DNA of 64,000 nt from Luteimonas sp. RC10 (GCF_014192745.1 NZ_JACHYJ010000001.1:1-64000), one strand, 5' to 3'. Positions 41,973 to 53,189 are shown, numbered from the stretch's first letter. The notes: generated from the sequence alone by a model not told the origin. Numbers and translations are program-made.

Positions 41973-43634
41973 ATGTCCAGCACGACCGCCAACGCAGCGC
42001 CCACGGGCCCGCTGACGAAGGGCCACAAGAAGGTCATCTTCGCATCCAGCCTCGGCACCGTTTTCGAGTGGTACGACTTCTATCTCTACGGATCGCTCGC
42101 GATCATCATCTCGCGGCAGTTCTTCAGCGGCGTCAACGAAACCACCGGCATGATCTTCACGCTGCTGGCGTTCGCCGCAGGCTTCTTCGTCCGGCCGTTC
42201 GGCGCTGCGTTCTTCGGCAGCCTCGGCGACCGCATCGGGCGCAAGTACACGTTCCTGGTCACGATCCTGATCATGGGCATCTCCACGTTCCTGGTCGGCG
42301 TGCTGCCCAGCTACGCCTCGATCGGCGTCGCCGCGCCGGTGATCCTGATCGTGCTGCGCCTGGCCCAGGGTCTGGCGATGGGCGGCGAGTACGGCGGCGC
42401 GGCGACCTACGTCGCCGAGCACGCCCCGCCCGGCAAGCGCGGGCTGTACACCAGCTTCATCCAGACCACCGCGACCTTGGGCCTGTTCCTGTCGCTTGCG
42501 GTGATCCTGGGTTGCCGCTGGATCCTCGGCGTCGAAGCGTTCGAGAGCTGGGGCTGGCGCATTCCGTTCCTGGGCTCGATCGTGCTGCTGGGCATCTCGG
42601 TGTGGATCCGCCTGCAGCTGTCCGAATCGCCGCTGTTCCAGGAAATGAAGGCGCAGGGCAAGGGCTCGAAGATGCCGTTCCGCGACTCGCTCAAGGGCGG
42701 CAACCTGAAGCTGATGCTGCTGGTGCTGTTCGGTGCGACCGCCGGCCAGGCCGTGGTCTGGTACGCGGGTCAGTTCTACGCGCTGTTCTACCTGCAGAGC
42801 ATGCTCAAGGTGGACCTCACGGTGTCCTACCTGCTGATCGCCGCGGCGCTGCTGCTGGCCACGCCGTTCTTCCTGTTCTTCGGCTGGCTGTCGGACCGGA
42901 TCGGTCGCAAGAAGATCATCATGGCCGGCTGCCTGATCGCCGCGATCACCTACATCCCGATCTTCAAGGGCATCACCCACTACGCCAATCCGGCGATCGA
43001 GGAAGCCAGCACCAACTCGCCGGCCGTCGTGGTCGCCGATCCCAAGACCTGCAGCTTCCAGTTCGATCCGGTGGGCATCCGCAAGTTCACCAGCTCGTGC
43101 GATGTCGCGACCGCCGCGCTGACCCGCGCCGGTGTGCCCTACAGCGTCGATCCGGCCCCGGTCGGCTCGTTGGCCCAGGTGCATGTCGGCCAGACCGTGG
43201 TCACCTCCTATGAGGCCGAGGGGCTGGCAGGCGATGCGCTCAAGGCCCAGCAGGGCGAGTTCGGCGGCGCGCTGAAGGCGGCGCTGACCCAGGCCGGTTA
43301 CCCGGAGAAGGCCGCCACCGAGCGCATCAACGTGCCGATGACGATCCTGCTGCTGTGGATCCTGGTGCTCTACGTCACGATGGTCTACGGCCCGATCGCG
43401 GCCTACCTGGTCGAGCTGTTCCCCACCCGGATCCGCTACACCTCGATGTCGCTGCCCTACCACATCGGCAACGGCTGGTTCGGCGGCTTCCTGCCCGCGA
43501 TCTCGTTCGCGCTGGTGGCCGGCACGGGCAACATCTACTACGGCCTGTGGTATCCGATCGGCATCGCGATCATGACCCTGGTGATCGGCACGTTCTTCCT
43601 GCGCGAGACGCGCAACGTCGACATCACCAAGTAG
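41973..43634 (+). CDS. MFS transporter of the metabolite:H+ symporter family with a large loop insertion
   Basis: 553 residues, against about 430 for typical MHS transporters. The hallmarks are VFEWYDFYLYG in helix 1, GDRIGRKYTF after helix 2, RLAQGLAMGGEYGGAATYVAE and the second SDRIGRKK repeat. Between the fragment ending KGITHYAN (about residue 339) and NVPMTILLLWIL there is an extra soluble segment of about 115 residues with two cysteines (360, 376), probably periplasmic. SSLGTVFEWY places it near ProP/ShiA/dicarboxylate carriers. It follows the porin in the same direction, suggesting a carboxylate substrate. SD GGAGGGG lies upstream of the ATG. A terminator follows. Confidence 0.88.
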   Translation: MSSTTANAAPTGPLTKGHKKVIFASSLGTVFEWYDFYLYGSLAIIISRQFFSGVNETTGMIFTLLAFAAGFFVRPFGAAFFGSLGDRIGRKYTFLVTILIMGISTFLVGVLPSYASIGVAAPVILIVLRLAQGLAMGGEYGGAATYVAEHAPPGKRGLYTSFIQTTATLGLFLSLAVILGCRWILGVEAFESWGWRIPFLGSIVLLGISVWIRLQLSESPLFQEMKAQGKGSKMPFRDSLKGGNLKLMLLVLFGATAGQAVVWYAGQFYALFYLQSMLKVDLTVSYLLIAAALLLATPFFLFFGWLSDRIGRKKIIMAGCLIAAITYIPIFKGITHYANPAIEEASTNSPAVVVADPKTCSFQFDPVGIRKFTSSCDVATAALTRAGVPYSVDPAPVGSLAQVHVGQTVVTSYEAEGLAGDALKAQQGEFGGALKAALTQAGYPEKAATERINVPMTILLLWILVLYVTMVYGPIAAYLVELFPTRIRYTSMSLPYHIGNGWFGGFLPAISFALVAGTGNIYYGLWYPIGIAIMTLVIGTFFLRETRNVDITK

Positions 43635-43675
43635 GCACCATCGGCGGGCACCCAGACCCGCCACGCAAGACCCGG

Positions 43676-43706
43676 ACGCCGGCCCTTGGGCCGGCGTTCG
43701 TCGTTT
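43676..43706 (+). terminator. Terminator after the MHS transporter
   Basis: A 10-bp perfect stem (ACGCCGGCCC) with a TT loop is followed by TCGTCGTTT, 41 bp beyond the transporter stop. Confidence 0.75.
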
Positions 43707-43987
43707 CAGGACGTCGAGCGGCCGTGCCGAAGCACGGAGCGCGAGGCAGCCTCGACGGCCACGCATTCGCCCGCAGCCGGCGGACCCATTGCGCCGTGCG
43801 TCATGCGTCGCTGCGTCGAGTTCACGGTGCGTGCGCGCGCGTCGCCCGGCGGCGCACACGACACTGCGCTGTCTCATGTCGAGCGAAGCCGATGGCCCGA
43901 GCGGCGGCGCGTACGGAGGCGACCGGCGCGACCCGGAACTGCGCGACCCGGCCCCGCCTCGCGCACATGCCCGGACAGCGGACGCGG
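43707..43987. other. Non-coding gap, convergent
   Basis: Between the transporter terminator and the convergent end of the EF-hand gene I see no credible gene, repeat or RNA. Open frames are Arg-rich chance products of the base composition. Confidence 0.5.
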
Positions 43988-44347
43988 TCAGCGCTGGGGC
44001 GGTGCCGCCAGCTCCCGGGCGTCGAGATAGCCGTCGCGATTGCGATCCTGGCGATTGAAGGTCGCGGCCAGGCGCGCCAGGTGCTCGGCGCGGGTGATCG
44101 GGCGGCCCTGGCCGCCCGGCAGTTCGTCGGCCGACAGCACGCCGTCGCCGTTACGATCCATGCGGTCGAAGGCGTAGCCCATCCACGCTTGATACTCGGC
44201 GAGCGACACGCGTCCGTCGCCGTCGGTATCCATCCGTTCCAGATACTCGGCGGTGCGCGCGACCTGGGCGCCTGCGGTCGCCGCGAAGGCGCCGCAGGCC
44301 AGGGCGATGCCCAACGGCGCGACGCGCGGCCCTGGTGAACGCCTCAT
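43988..44347 (-). CDS. Secreted EF-hand calcium-binding protein
   Basis: 119 residues with a signal peptide (LGIALACGAFAATAGAQ). Three EF-hand loops are visible: DTDGDGRVSLAE, DRNGDGVLSADE and DRNRDGYLDARE, each with the D-x-D/N-x-D-G spacing and final Glu. It begins 13 bp after the desaturase stop on the same strand, so it is probably co-transcribed. The start is the ATG at 44347 in front of the signal peptide. Role unknown; such proteins may buffer or sense Ca2+ in the periplasm. Confidence 0.82.
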   Translation of the reverse strand: MRRSPGPRVAPLGIALACGAFAATAGAQVARTAEYLERMDTDGDGRVSLAEYQAWMGYAFDRMDRNGDGVLSADELPGGQGRPITRAEHLARLAATFNRQDRNRDGYLDARELAAPPQR

Positions 44348-44360
44348 TCCGGAGGCCGGC

Positions 44361-45569
44361 TCAGGCGCGCGCGCTTTGCAGCGAGTAGCCCTTGAGCCGG
44401 GCCGCGTAGTCCTGCAGCGCGCGGATGCCGCTGGCCTCGGCCTCGCGGCACCAGGCCTGCAGGTGCTGCAGCGCTTCGCCGGCATTGTGCGTGCGGGCCT
44501 CCAGCAGTGCCGCCAGGCGCGCACGGTACTCGACGAGAGTCCGGATGCGCGGCCGTTGCGCGATCCAGGCCTGCAGCTGCGCGCGCGCATCGGGCGCGAG
44601 CCAGCGGCCATCGTCGACCAGGCCCCGGCGCAGCTTGCGCGGCAGCAGCGCGCGCAACTTGGCGCCGGCCGCCTGCGCTTCCTCGCGCAGCGCCGGGCCG
44701 AGCACGTTGCGCTGGTAGTCGGTCATCGCCTGGAAGCGGTGGGCGAGCAACGCCTTGAGGGTGTCGGTGTCAGGCGCGTGGATGTTCGGACGCACATCGA
44801 GCGACGGCGCGACCCGCAGCACCCGGGCCAGGCGCAACGTCTCCAGGCCCTTGATCACCGCCCAGCCGATATCGAACTCCCAGCGCCGCAGCGCGAACTT
44901 CGCCGAACTCGGAAACGCGTGGTGATTGTTGTGCAGTTCCTCGCCGCCGATCCACACGCCCCACGGCGTCAGGTTGGTCGCGGTGTCGGTGGTCTCGAAG
45001 TTGCGGTAGCCCCACCAGTGGCCCAGGCCGTTGACCACGCCGGCGGCCCAGAACGGGATCCACGCCATCTGGATCGCCCAGACCGCGACACCCTTGAAGC
45101 CGAACAGCGCGATGCTCACCAGCAGCAGCACGGTCGGCCCCATGTTCGCGTGCGGGGTGTAGAGGTGGCGCTCGATCCAGTCGTTGGGCGTGCCCTTGCC
45201 GTACTGCTCGATGTCGGCGCGCTGCGCGCGCGCCTCGCGATACAGTTCCACACCACGCCAGAAGACGTTGCCGATGCCCTTGTGCATCGGGCTGTGCGGG
45301 TCGTCCTCGGTTTCGCACTTGGCGTGGTGTTTGCGGTGGATCGCGACCCATTCGCGGGTGATCATCGACGTCGTCAGCCAGGTCCAGAAGCGGAAGACGT
45401 GCGCGATGGCCGGATGGAAATCCACGCCGCGATGCGCCTGGCTGCGGTGCAGGTACAGGGTGACGGCAAAGATCGTGAGCTGGGTGGCGGCCAGCAGGTA
45501 CAGCAGCATCGCGCCCCACCCCCACTGCAACAGGCCACCGGACAACAGGTCGAGCAATGAGACGGACAT
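44361..45569 (-). CDS. Acyl-lipid/acyl-CoA fatty acid desaturase
   Basis: 402 residues. It is a membrane di-iron desaturase that introduces a double bond (probably delta-9) into fatty acyl chains. The three histidine boxes are HRSQAH (41-46), HRKHH and HNNHH, with hydrophobic segments in pairs between them. A C-terminal extension of about 130 residues (from about NVLGPALREEAQ) is Ala/Arg/Leu-rich and helical, absent from minimal desaturases. The ATG at 45569 is preferred over a TTG 12 bp upstream; neither has a clear ribosome site. It is followed by the EF-hand gene. Confidence 0.9.
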   Translation of the reverse strand: MSVSLLDLLSGGLLQWGWGAMLLYLLAATQLTIFAVTLYLHRSQAHRGVDFHPAIAHVFRFWTWLTTSMITREWVAIHRKHHAKCETEDDPHSPMHKGIGNVFWRGVELYREARAQRADIEQYGKGTPNDWIERHLYTPHANMGPTVLLLVSIALFGFKGVAVWAIQMAWIPFWAAGVVNGLGHWWGYRNFETTDTATNLTPWGVWIGGEELHNNHHAFPSSAKFALRRWEFDIGWAVIKGLETLRLARVLRVAPSLDVRPNIHAPDTDTLKALLAHRFQAMTDYQRNVLGPALREEAQAAGAKLRALLPRKLRRGLVDDGRWLAPDARAQLQAWIAQRPRIRTLVEYRARLAALLEARTHNAGEALQHLQAWCREAEASGIRALQDYAARLKGYSLQSARA

Positions 45570-45687
45570 GGCGAGAGACAACGGGTTCGGGTGTACATCC
45601 CATGATGGGACGGACCTGGGACGATTGCCATCCCTGCCCGCCCGTATGGTGAGCGGCGGCGTTCAGGCCTGTCACACTGCGCGCGAC

Positions 45688-46515
45688 ATGAACACGCCCG
45701 CTACCCAGACGCCTCCGCTGCTGGACCTGCACGACGCCACCGTGGTCCGCGACGACCGCACCGTGCTGCATGCGCTGCGGCTGCGGATTCCGGCCGGCCG
45801 GCACACTGCGATCCTCGGCGCCAATGGCTGCGGCAAGTCCACGCTGGTGCACCTGCTCACGCGCGAACTGCACCCGCTGGCGCATGCCGACGGCACACCG
45901 CCGGTGCGCGTGTTCGGGGCCCGGCTGGGCGATGTGACGCAACTGCGCGCGCGGCTGGGGATCGTCACCGGGCGCATCCACCAGGATCTGCTGTCGCTCC
46001 CGGCCCTGCGGGTGGAGGACGCCGTCGTCGCCGCAGCGTACGGCAGCGTCGCGCCGGTTGCGTCCGCACGCGTCGACACCTCCCTGCGAAGTGCAGCACG
46101 CGATGCGTTGGCGGCAATGGCCGCCACGCATCTGGCCGGACGGCGCTATGCGACCCTGTCGGCCGGCGAGGCGCGCCGCGTTCTCATCGCCCGGGCGCTG
46201 GTCCATCGGCCCGAAGCGCTGCTGCTCGACGAGCCCTCGACCGGTCTCGATGTCGTCGCCCGCGCGCAGTTGCTTGAGCGCTTGCGCACGCTGGCGCACG
46301 GCGGGACCACGTTGGTCCTGGTGACCCACCACGTCGAGGAACTGCTGCCCGAGATCGGGCATGTGGTGTTGCTGCGCGAGGGCCGGATCCTGGCCGAGGG
46401 GCCGCGCGAGACCATGCTGACAGACGCCCTGCTGTCGCAGGCGTTCGGGGCGCCGCTTCGGCTGGGCTGCGATACCGCCGGTGTGCCGACGTTGCAGGTC
46501 GCCCAAGGCGGCTGA
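45688..46515 (+). CDS. Lone ABC transporter ATP-binding protein
   Basis: 275 residues. Walker A is GANGCGKST (44-52), the signature is LSAGEARRVLIARAL, Walker B is ALLLDEPSTGLD and the switch His sits in LVTHHVEEL. It resembles the ModF/YlmA type of ABC ATPase. No permease or binding protein lies beside it, so the transport substrate is unknown, and it may act without a dedicated permease. The ATG at 45688 is used; no strong ribosome site is seen. It is divergent from the desaturase and stops about 100 bp before hppA. Confidence 0.82.
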   Translation: MNTPATQTPPLLDLHDATVVRDDRTVLHALRLRIPAGRHTAILGANGCGKSTLVHLLTRELHPLAHADGTPPVRVFGARLGDVTQLRARLGIVTGRIHQDLLSLPALRVEDAVVAAAYGSVAPVASARVDTSLRSAARDALAAMAATHLAGRRYATLSAGEARRVLIARALVHRPEALLLDEPSTGLDVVARAQLLERLRTLAHGGTTLVLVTHHVEELLPEIGHVVLLREGRILAEGPRETMLTDALLSQAFGAPLRLGCDTAGVPTLQVAQGG

Positions 46516-46616
46516 GGCCTCGCGGCGGCGCGGCATGCCGTGGTGCGCGCGCTGTGCCATAGTCGGCGCGCATCACCGCTGTTTCGTCTGGCATCACCAC
46601 TTTCGGGAGGGGGTCC

Positions 46617-48668
<2,052 letters not shown>

Positions 48669-48697
48669 TCAACGTCGAACCCGCCCGGCATCTGGGC

Positions 48698-48723
48698 CCC
48701 TCTCCCGCAGGCGGGAGAGGGGA
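48698..48723. terminator. Strong hairpin after hppA
   Basis: CCCCTCTCCCGC pairs with GCGGGAGAGGGG around an AG centre, 30 bp after the hppA stop. It belongs to the dispersed palindromic repeat family and lies between convergent genes. The rest of 48669-48902 is non-coding. Confidence 0.6.
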
Positions 48724-48902
48724 GCGGGGTAAAGGCACGCGGCCTGCACGCATCGGCGATTCGCGATCGCCGCGGAGGGGGCAACCTCGCCGCCGCGCTT
48801 GCAACGCGCAGCAGGCGTCGCCGCCCCGTCCCGCATGCGGCGAACGCTCGAATCTCCAGGATCCAGGCCTTCCGCCTCCCGCACCTGCGCAAGCGCCGCC
48901 GC

Positions 48903-49448
48903 TCAGTCGCCCTTCGCGAAAACTCCGCGCGCCAGATCGAACCACGGCGTGCACAACAGACGCTGGATATCGGCGAACGCGAAATCGGCCCGCCAGACCT
49001 CGCCGTCGTCGCCTGGCTCGGGCGCCAGCAGTCGCGCGGCATCGGCCGGGGCGACCCCCAGACACCAGCGCACCGCGGCAGGGGCATCGCTGAGCCACTG
49101 CGCAAAGGCGAACTCGCCGACCAGTTCGCCGCCCGGCTCGACCCGGCGCGCCAGCGGTGTCGGCGGCACGGTCGGTGCCGGCGAGGGCAGCGACTGCGCG
49201 ACGTGCGAGAGCGTAATCCGGCCCTCGCCTTCCTCGCGCAGATAGGGAATGCCGGCCGCGCCCGGCTTCTGGCGCCCGGTCAGGACCGCGTGGCGGTCGC
49301 CCCGGTCGAACACGGCGAGCGCAACGCTGCCGGTGTTGCGTAGCCGATAGCGGACCTCGAGCGCACCGCGCGCGGTCGCAGCGAACACGGCTTCGAGCGC
49401 GACGCCGTCGGCATCGACATGGGCGCGGGCAGTATCGGTCGGCGTCAT
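48903..49448 (-). CDS. Hypothetical protein, predicted beta-rich
   Basis: 181 residues; family not recognised. There is no signal peptide or membrane segment. The first half alternates strands (ALEVRYRLRNTGSVALAVFD, then RGDRHAVLTG), resembling a small beta-sandwich; the second half contains GELVGEFAFAQWLSD and ends GVFAKGD. The start is the ATG at 49448 with GAGGT 8 nt upstream (MTPTDTARAHVDADG). Base composition is like its neighbours. It stands alone, convergent with hppA. Confidence 0.65.
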   Translation of the reverse strand: MTPTDTARAHVDADGVALEAVFAATARGALEVRYRLRNTGSVALAVFDRGDRHAVLTGRQKPGAAGIPYLREEGEGRITLSHVAQSLPSPAPTVPPTPLARRVEPGGELVGEFAFAQWLSDAPAAVRWCLGVAPADAARLLAPEPGDDGEVWRADFAFADIQRLLCTPWFDLARGVFAKGD

Positions 49449-49626
49449 GGAAGACCTCGATGTCGGAAAGCGGCAACGGCACACGGCGCAAGCGATTGTG
49501 CGAATGCGTGTAGGCCATGCGCTGCAGACAATGCACGGCCAAGCCCAGCATGCGGTGGATGCCGTGAGTGCGGCGCGCACGACGCGCCGTCTCACCAGCT
49601 CGCGGCGCGCACCCGCCCTCACACGA

Positions 49627-49648
49627 AAGGCGGCGCATGCGCCGCCTT
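49627..49648 (-). terminator. Palindromic terminator after the M91-type protease
   Basis: AAGGCGGCGCATGCGCCGCCTT is written here only as two arms: AAGGCGGCGC and its exact complement around AT. It lies 40 bp past the protease stop and is followed on the minus strand by TCGTGT, a poor U-tract. Confidence 0.5.
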
Positions 49649-49687
49649 CGGTGCCCAGATCATCGGGCTAGATCGCAGCGCGGTCGG

Positions 49688-51250
49688 TCAGAGCGCGTAG
49701 CTCGGCCGATCCGGCAGGCCCAGTTCGCGGCGGATGCCGTTCTCGGTCAGATGGATCGGGTTATGGGTGAGCGGGCCGGTACCGTCGAAGTCGTAAGGCT
49801 GGGCACTGGTCTCCAGGCCCACGGCCTGACGCTCCGCGTTGGGCACCTGGCCGCTGTCAGGGCCCTCGCCGCGGTAGGTCCCCGGCAGGAAGGTGCCGTT
49901 GACGCCGTTGTAGGCATGCGACATCTCGTGATACAGCACCACCGACGGCGCCGGGAACGCGTCCATGTGGAAGGACGGGTTGTAGCTGATCGTCACATCC
50001 CCGCCTGCCCCCGGGCGCCCGTTGACGATGTCGGCGTCATTGCTGAAGGTCTGGGCGTAGCCGTTGTCCTCATTGGACAGCTCCTGGATCGTCACGGTGT
50101 TGCCCTTGGCTTCGGCCGCCGTGTCGAACTCGGCGAGCATCTGCTGGCCATTGGGCGACGCACGCAGGAAGTCCAGTTCCGACTGCATGCGCTGCACGAA
50201 CGCGTCCGAACCCTTCACCGCAATGCCGCGGTCGCCGACGCTGTTGTCGATCTCGACATTGACCACGGTCGGCTTGGCGCCGGTCGCAGCGTTCACGAGG
50301 TCCGAGACCTCCGCATACACCGTCGTCTGCGCATGCGCGCCCTCGATCGTGTCCTGACCGTCGCCGGCGTACACCGTGGTGCGCCCCTCGCCGACGTGAA
50401 CCGTATCGTCCCCGCGACCGGCCGAAATGATGTCGAATTCGCCGCCGCCATGGATCACGTCATCGCCACGGCCGCCCTCGATGTAGTTGGTGCCCGCACC
50501 GGCGTGGATGGTGTCGTTGCCATCGCCGCCGTAGATCACATTGACCCCGCTGCCGCCATGGATCTCGTTGTTGCCGCCGGTGGTGTGGATGTCGTTGCGG
50601 CCGCTGCCGGTCACCCGGATCAGGTCGTCGCCATTGCCGCTGCTGATGCGGTTGTCGCCGTTGCCTTCGACCAGCACCTCGTTGTCGCCCTGACCGGCAT
50701 CGACGACGATGTTGACGTCGACGTTCGGCGCGACCTTGATCGTGTCGTTGCCCTCGCCGGTGCGCAGCGTCAGCTCCTGACCCTCGCCCAGGCGCACCTC
50801 GTAGCTTTCGCCATTGACGGTGACATCCAGCGTGCCATCGTCGCGCTGGCTGACGCCGACATCGTCGTTGCCACTGCCGGTGGTGAACACGACCTGGTCG
50901 CGGCTGACATAGCCCTGAGCGACGGTGCGCTCCCGGGCGATCTCCACCTGCCCATCCTTGTGCAGCGGATCGATCTGGATCGGCTTGCCGTCGGGCGTGC
51001 TGCCGGTCGTCTTCTCGTCGGGATTGGTGGCGGTGCCGTCGATCTCGACCGCGCCGCCGGCCGCCCGCTGCGGCTGGTCACGCGTGCTGACCTGCGGACC
51101 GCCGTCGGCGAGCCCGTCGACCGGGCCGCGCCCCACTTCGGTCGCCGGCCCGTCGTGTCGGTGCGGGGTCGGCGCCAGCGGATTATCCCAGTAGCCCTGG
51201 GCACTTGAAGACAGAACAGACGTGGGCGACAGCGAGTCGAACGTGGTCAT
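49688..51250 (-). CDS. RTX-like repeat protein with M91-type zinc metalloprotease domain
   Basis: 520 residues, no signal peptide. After a Pro/Ser/Gly-rich N-terminus (1-90) and a beta-rich region come degenerate RTX-like nonapeptide repeats (GNDTIHAGAG, GGRGDDVIHGGG, AGRGDDTVHVG) across about residues 180-300, which suggest a calcium-bound beta-roll. The C-terminal domain holds VVLYHEMSHAYNG; HEMSH (441-445) is a zinc site followed by NAERQAVGLE, and the surroundings resemble peptidase M91 (NleD-like effectors). The start at 51250 (MTTFDSLSPTSVL) is preferred to the open frame further upstream. No type I secretion genes are adjacent, so the export route is unknown. It is divergent from ppa. 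Confidence 0.8.
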   Translation of the reverse strand: MTTFDSLSPTSVLSSSAQGYWDNPLAPTPHRHDGPATEVGRGPVDGLADGGPQVSTRDQPQRAAGGAVEIDGTATNPDEKTTGSTPDGKPIQIDPLHKDGQVEIARERTVAQGYVSRDQVVFTTGSGNDDVGVSQRDDGTLDVTVNGESYEVRLGEGQELTLRTGEGNDTIKVAPNVDVNIVVDAGQGDNEVLVEGNGDNRISSGNGDDLIRVTGSGRNDIHTTGGNNEIHGGSGVNVIYGGDGNDTIHAGAGTNYIEGGRGDDVIHGGGEFDIISAGRGDDTVHVGEGRTTVYAGDGQDTIEGAHAQTTVYAEVSDLVNAATGAKPTVVNVEIDNSVGDRGIAVKGSDAFVQRMQSELDFLRASPNGQQMLAEFDTAAEAKGNTVTIQELSNEDNGYAQTFSNDADIVNGRPGAGGDVTISYNPSFHMDAFPAPSVVLYHEMSHAYNGVNGTFLPGTYRGEGPDSGQVPNAERQAVGLETSAQPYDFDGTGPLTHNPIHLTENGIRRELGLPDRPSYAL

Positions 51251-51438
51251 GGCAGGCCTGCACGAGAAAAGAGGCGTCCATATGTACGCCCCCGTATGGG
51301 GCGCCCGTACTAGGGCGTACCCGAGGACGAAGCTGCCTGCGACGGTTTCAGGCGAAACGGAACGCCAGTCCGCGCTGCGCCGCAACATGCCTTGCGCGTA
51401 GAATGACGGCCCACTTTCCGCACTGGAACCGCAGCAGC

Positions 51439-51972
51439 ATGGGCCTGGACTCCGTCTCCACCGGCAAGAACCCGCCGCACGAAATCAACGTCATCATCGA
51501 GATCCCGAAGGACGCCGAGCCGGTCAAGTACGAGGTCGACAAGGAAAGCGGCGCGATCTTCGTCGACCGCATCCTGTCCACGCCGATGCGCTATCCGTGC
51601 AACTACGGCTACGTGCCCTCGACCGTCTGCGGCGATGGCGACCCGGCCGACGTGCTCGTCGTGCTGCCGCTGCCGCTGGTGCCCGGCTCGGTGATCCGTT
51701 GCCGCCCGGTCGGCGTGCTGAAGATGAGCGATGAGGCCGGCAGCGACGAGAAGATCCTCGCCGTACCGGTCGAGAAGATCTTCGCCGGCTATGCCCACGT
51801 CGACGACCTCGACAAGGTGTCCACGCACTGGCTCGAGCGCATCGGCCACTTCTTCGAGCACTACAAGGATCTCGAGAAGGGCAAATGGGTCAAGGTCGAA
51901 GGCTGGGGCAATGCCGCCGAGGCCAAGCAGATCCTGGTCGACGCGATCGAAGCCTACAAGCAGGCAGGTTGA
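51439..51972 (+). CDS. ppa: Inorganic pyrophosphatase, soluble
   Basis: 177 residues, the family I length. It hydrolyses cytoplasmic pyrophosphate to drive biosynthesis. Seen: EIPKDAEPVKYEVDKESGAI, MRYPCNYGYVPSTVCGDGDPADVLV with the metal-binding Asp cluster, and the C-terminal KDLEKGKWVKVEGW. The start is the ATG at 51439. It is divergent from the M91 protease and 107 bp before the HDOD gene, which may be co-transcribed. The genome thus has both a soluble and a membrane pyrophosphatase (hppA) within 5 kb. Confidence 0.96.
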   Translation: MGLDSVSTGKNPPHEINVIIEIPKDAEPVKYEVDKESGAIFVDRILSTPMRYPCNYGYVPSTVCGDGDPADVLVVLPLPLVPGSVIRCRPVGVLKMSDEAGSDEKILAVPVEKIFAGYAHVDDLDKVSTHWLERIGHFFEHYKDLEKGKWVKVEGWGNAAEAKQILVDAIEAYKQAG

Positions 51973-52079
51973 TCCACGTCCGGCGCCGTGATGGCGCCGG
52001 CACCCGCCCGGCGCGCGCGCAGGCGCGCGGGCGCATCGGCGCTGCGCCCGCGCGGCGTTCCGCAGGGGGAGAGGCACAC

Positions 52080-53189
52080 GTGCGCATTCTGTTCGTGGGG
52101 GGCAGCGACGGCCTGCCCGCCGGTTTGCTCGAACTGGCCGGCGGCATGGACGCGCGCTGGGACATCACGCATGTCGATGACGGCGGCGCGGCCATGGCCC
52201 TGGCCGCCGAATCGCCACAGGATGTCGTCGTCGTGGCACCGACGCTGCCCGACATGTCCGCTGCCATGCTGCTCGGCCAGATCCGGACGCTGAGACCCGA
52301 GACCTCGCGCATCGCGCTGATCGACGTCCAGCCGGCGGCTCGCCTGCTCTCGCTCGCCCACCGCTTCCTGCCCCTTCCGGTCGACGACGCCCAGTTGCTC
52401 GAGGCCATCGGCAGCCTCCAGGAACTGCGCGACCTGCTCGACGACCCGGCCCTGCGCACATGCATCGGCCGCATCGAGCGGCTGCCGCCACCGCCGCAGA
52501 CCTATCTGGCGCTGACCCATGCTCTGGAGGCCGAAGACGCCACCGGCGCGGCCGACATCGCCCGCCTGATCGGTCGTGATCCAGCGATTGCCGCCAAGGT
52601 GTTGCAGCTGTGCAACTCGGCCTACTACGCGGCCGGCCGCACGATCGCCGACCTGCGGACCGCAGTGACCCGCCTAGGACTGTCGACGATGCGCGACCTG
52701 GTGCTCGCCAGTGAGGTCTTCGCGCAGCCCGGGCGCATCGACGTGGACCGCCACGCACTGCAGCAGCGCGCCCTGCACGCCTCACAGCTCGCACGCCGAC
52801 TGCTCCCCGAATCCAGCGCCGAGCTCGGCGCGACCGCCGCCCTGCTGGCCGACATCGGCCTGCTGCTGCCCGGTGTCCGCGATGCGCGCCCGGATGCAGC
52901 GGACACAGACAGTGACGTCCTGTCCGATGCGCCCGGCCACATCGAGGCCGGCGCCTACCTGCTGGGCCTGTGGGGTCTGCCGATGCCGATCATCGAGGCC
53001 GTTGCGTTCCAGCGCGACCCTGCGCGTGCCGGCACGCGCGGCTTCTGGATCGCCGGTGCGGTCCATGTCGCGACCTCACTCGCGGGCGACCTGCCGCTGC
53101 GCGAGGACTATCTGGCGCGCGTCGGTGTGCTCGAGCGGCTCGAGGATTGGCGCGCGTGCGCCACGCAGCTGAGATCACCAGGCGACTGA
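52080..53189 (+). CDS. HDOD domain protein with receiver-like N-terminus
   Basis: 369 residues from a GTG at 52080 with GGGGGAGAGG just upstream. Residues 1-115 look like a receiver fold (RILFVGGSDG, VVVVAPTLPDMSA for the phospho-Asp strand), but the Asp position is not canonical. Residues about 125-330 are an HDOD domain (LPPPPQTYLALTHALE, RDPAIAAKVLQLCNSAYY, LGLSTMRDLVLA), found in signalling and motility proteins that lack phosphodiesterase activity. It is soluble and cytoplasmic. Function not known; it follows ppa and ends at a bidirectional terminator. Confidence 0.85.
   Translation: MRILFVGGSDGLPAGLLELAGGMDARWDITHVDDGGAAMALAAESPQDVVVVAPTLPDMSAAMLLGQIRTLRPETSRIALIDVQPAARLLSLAHRFLPLPVDDAQLLEAIGSLQELRDLLDDPALRTCIGRIERLPPPPQTYLALTHALEAEDATGAADIARLIGRDPAIAAKVLQLCNSAYYAAGRTIADLRTAVTRLGLSTMRDLVLASEVFAQPGRIDVDRHALQQRALHASQLARRLLPESSAELGATAALLADIGLLLPGVRDARPDAADTDSDVLSDAPGHIEAGAYLLGLWGLPMPIIEAVAFQRDPARAGTRGFWIAGAVHVATSLAGDLPLREDYLARVGVLERLEDWRACATQLRSPGD

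Noticed and set aside
40275-43877. Minus-strand open frame of 1200 codons under the porin and transporter
   Set aside because: Antisense to two clear genes; the composition is Arg/Asp/Gln/His noise typical of high-GC complements.
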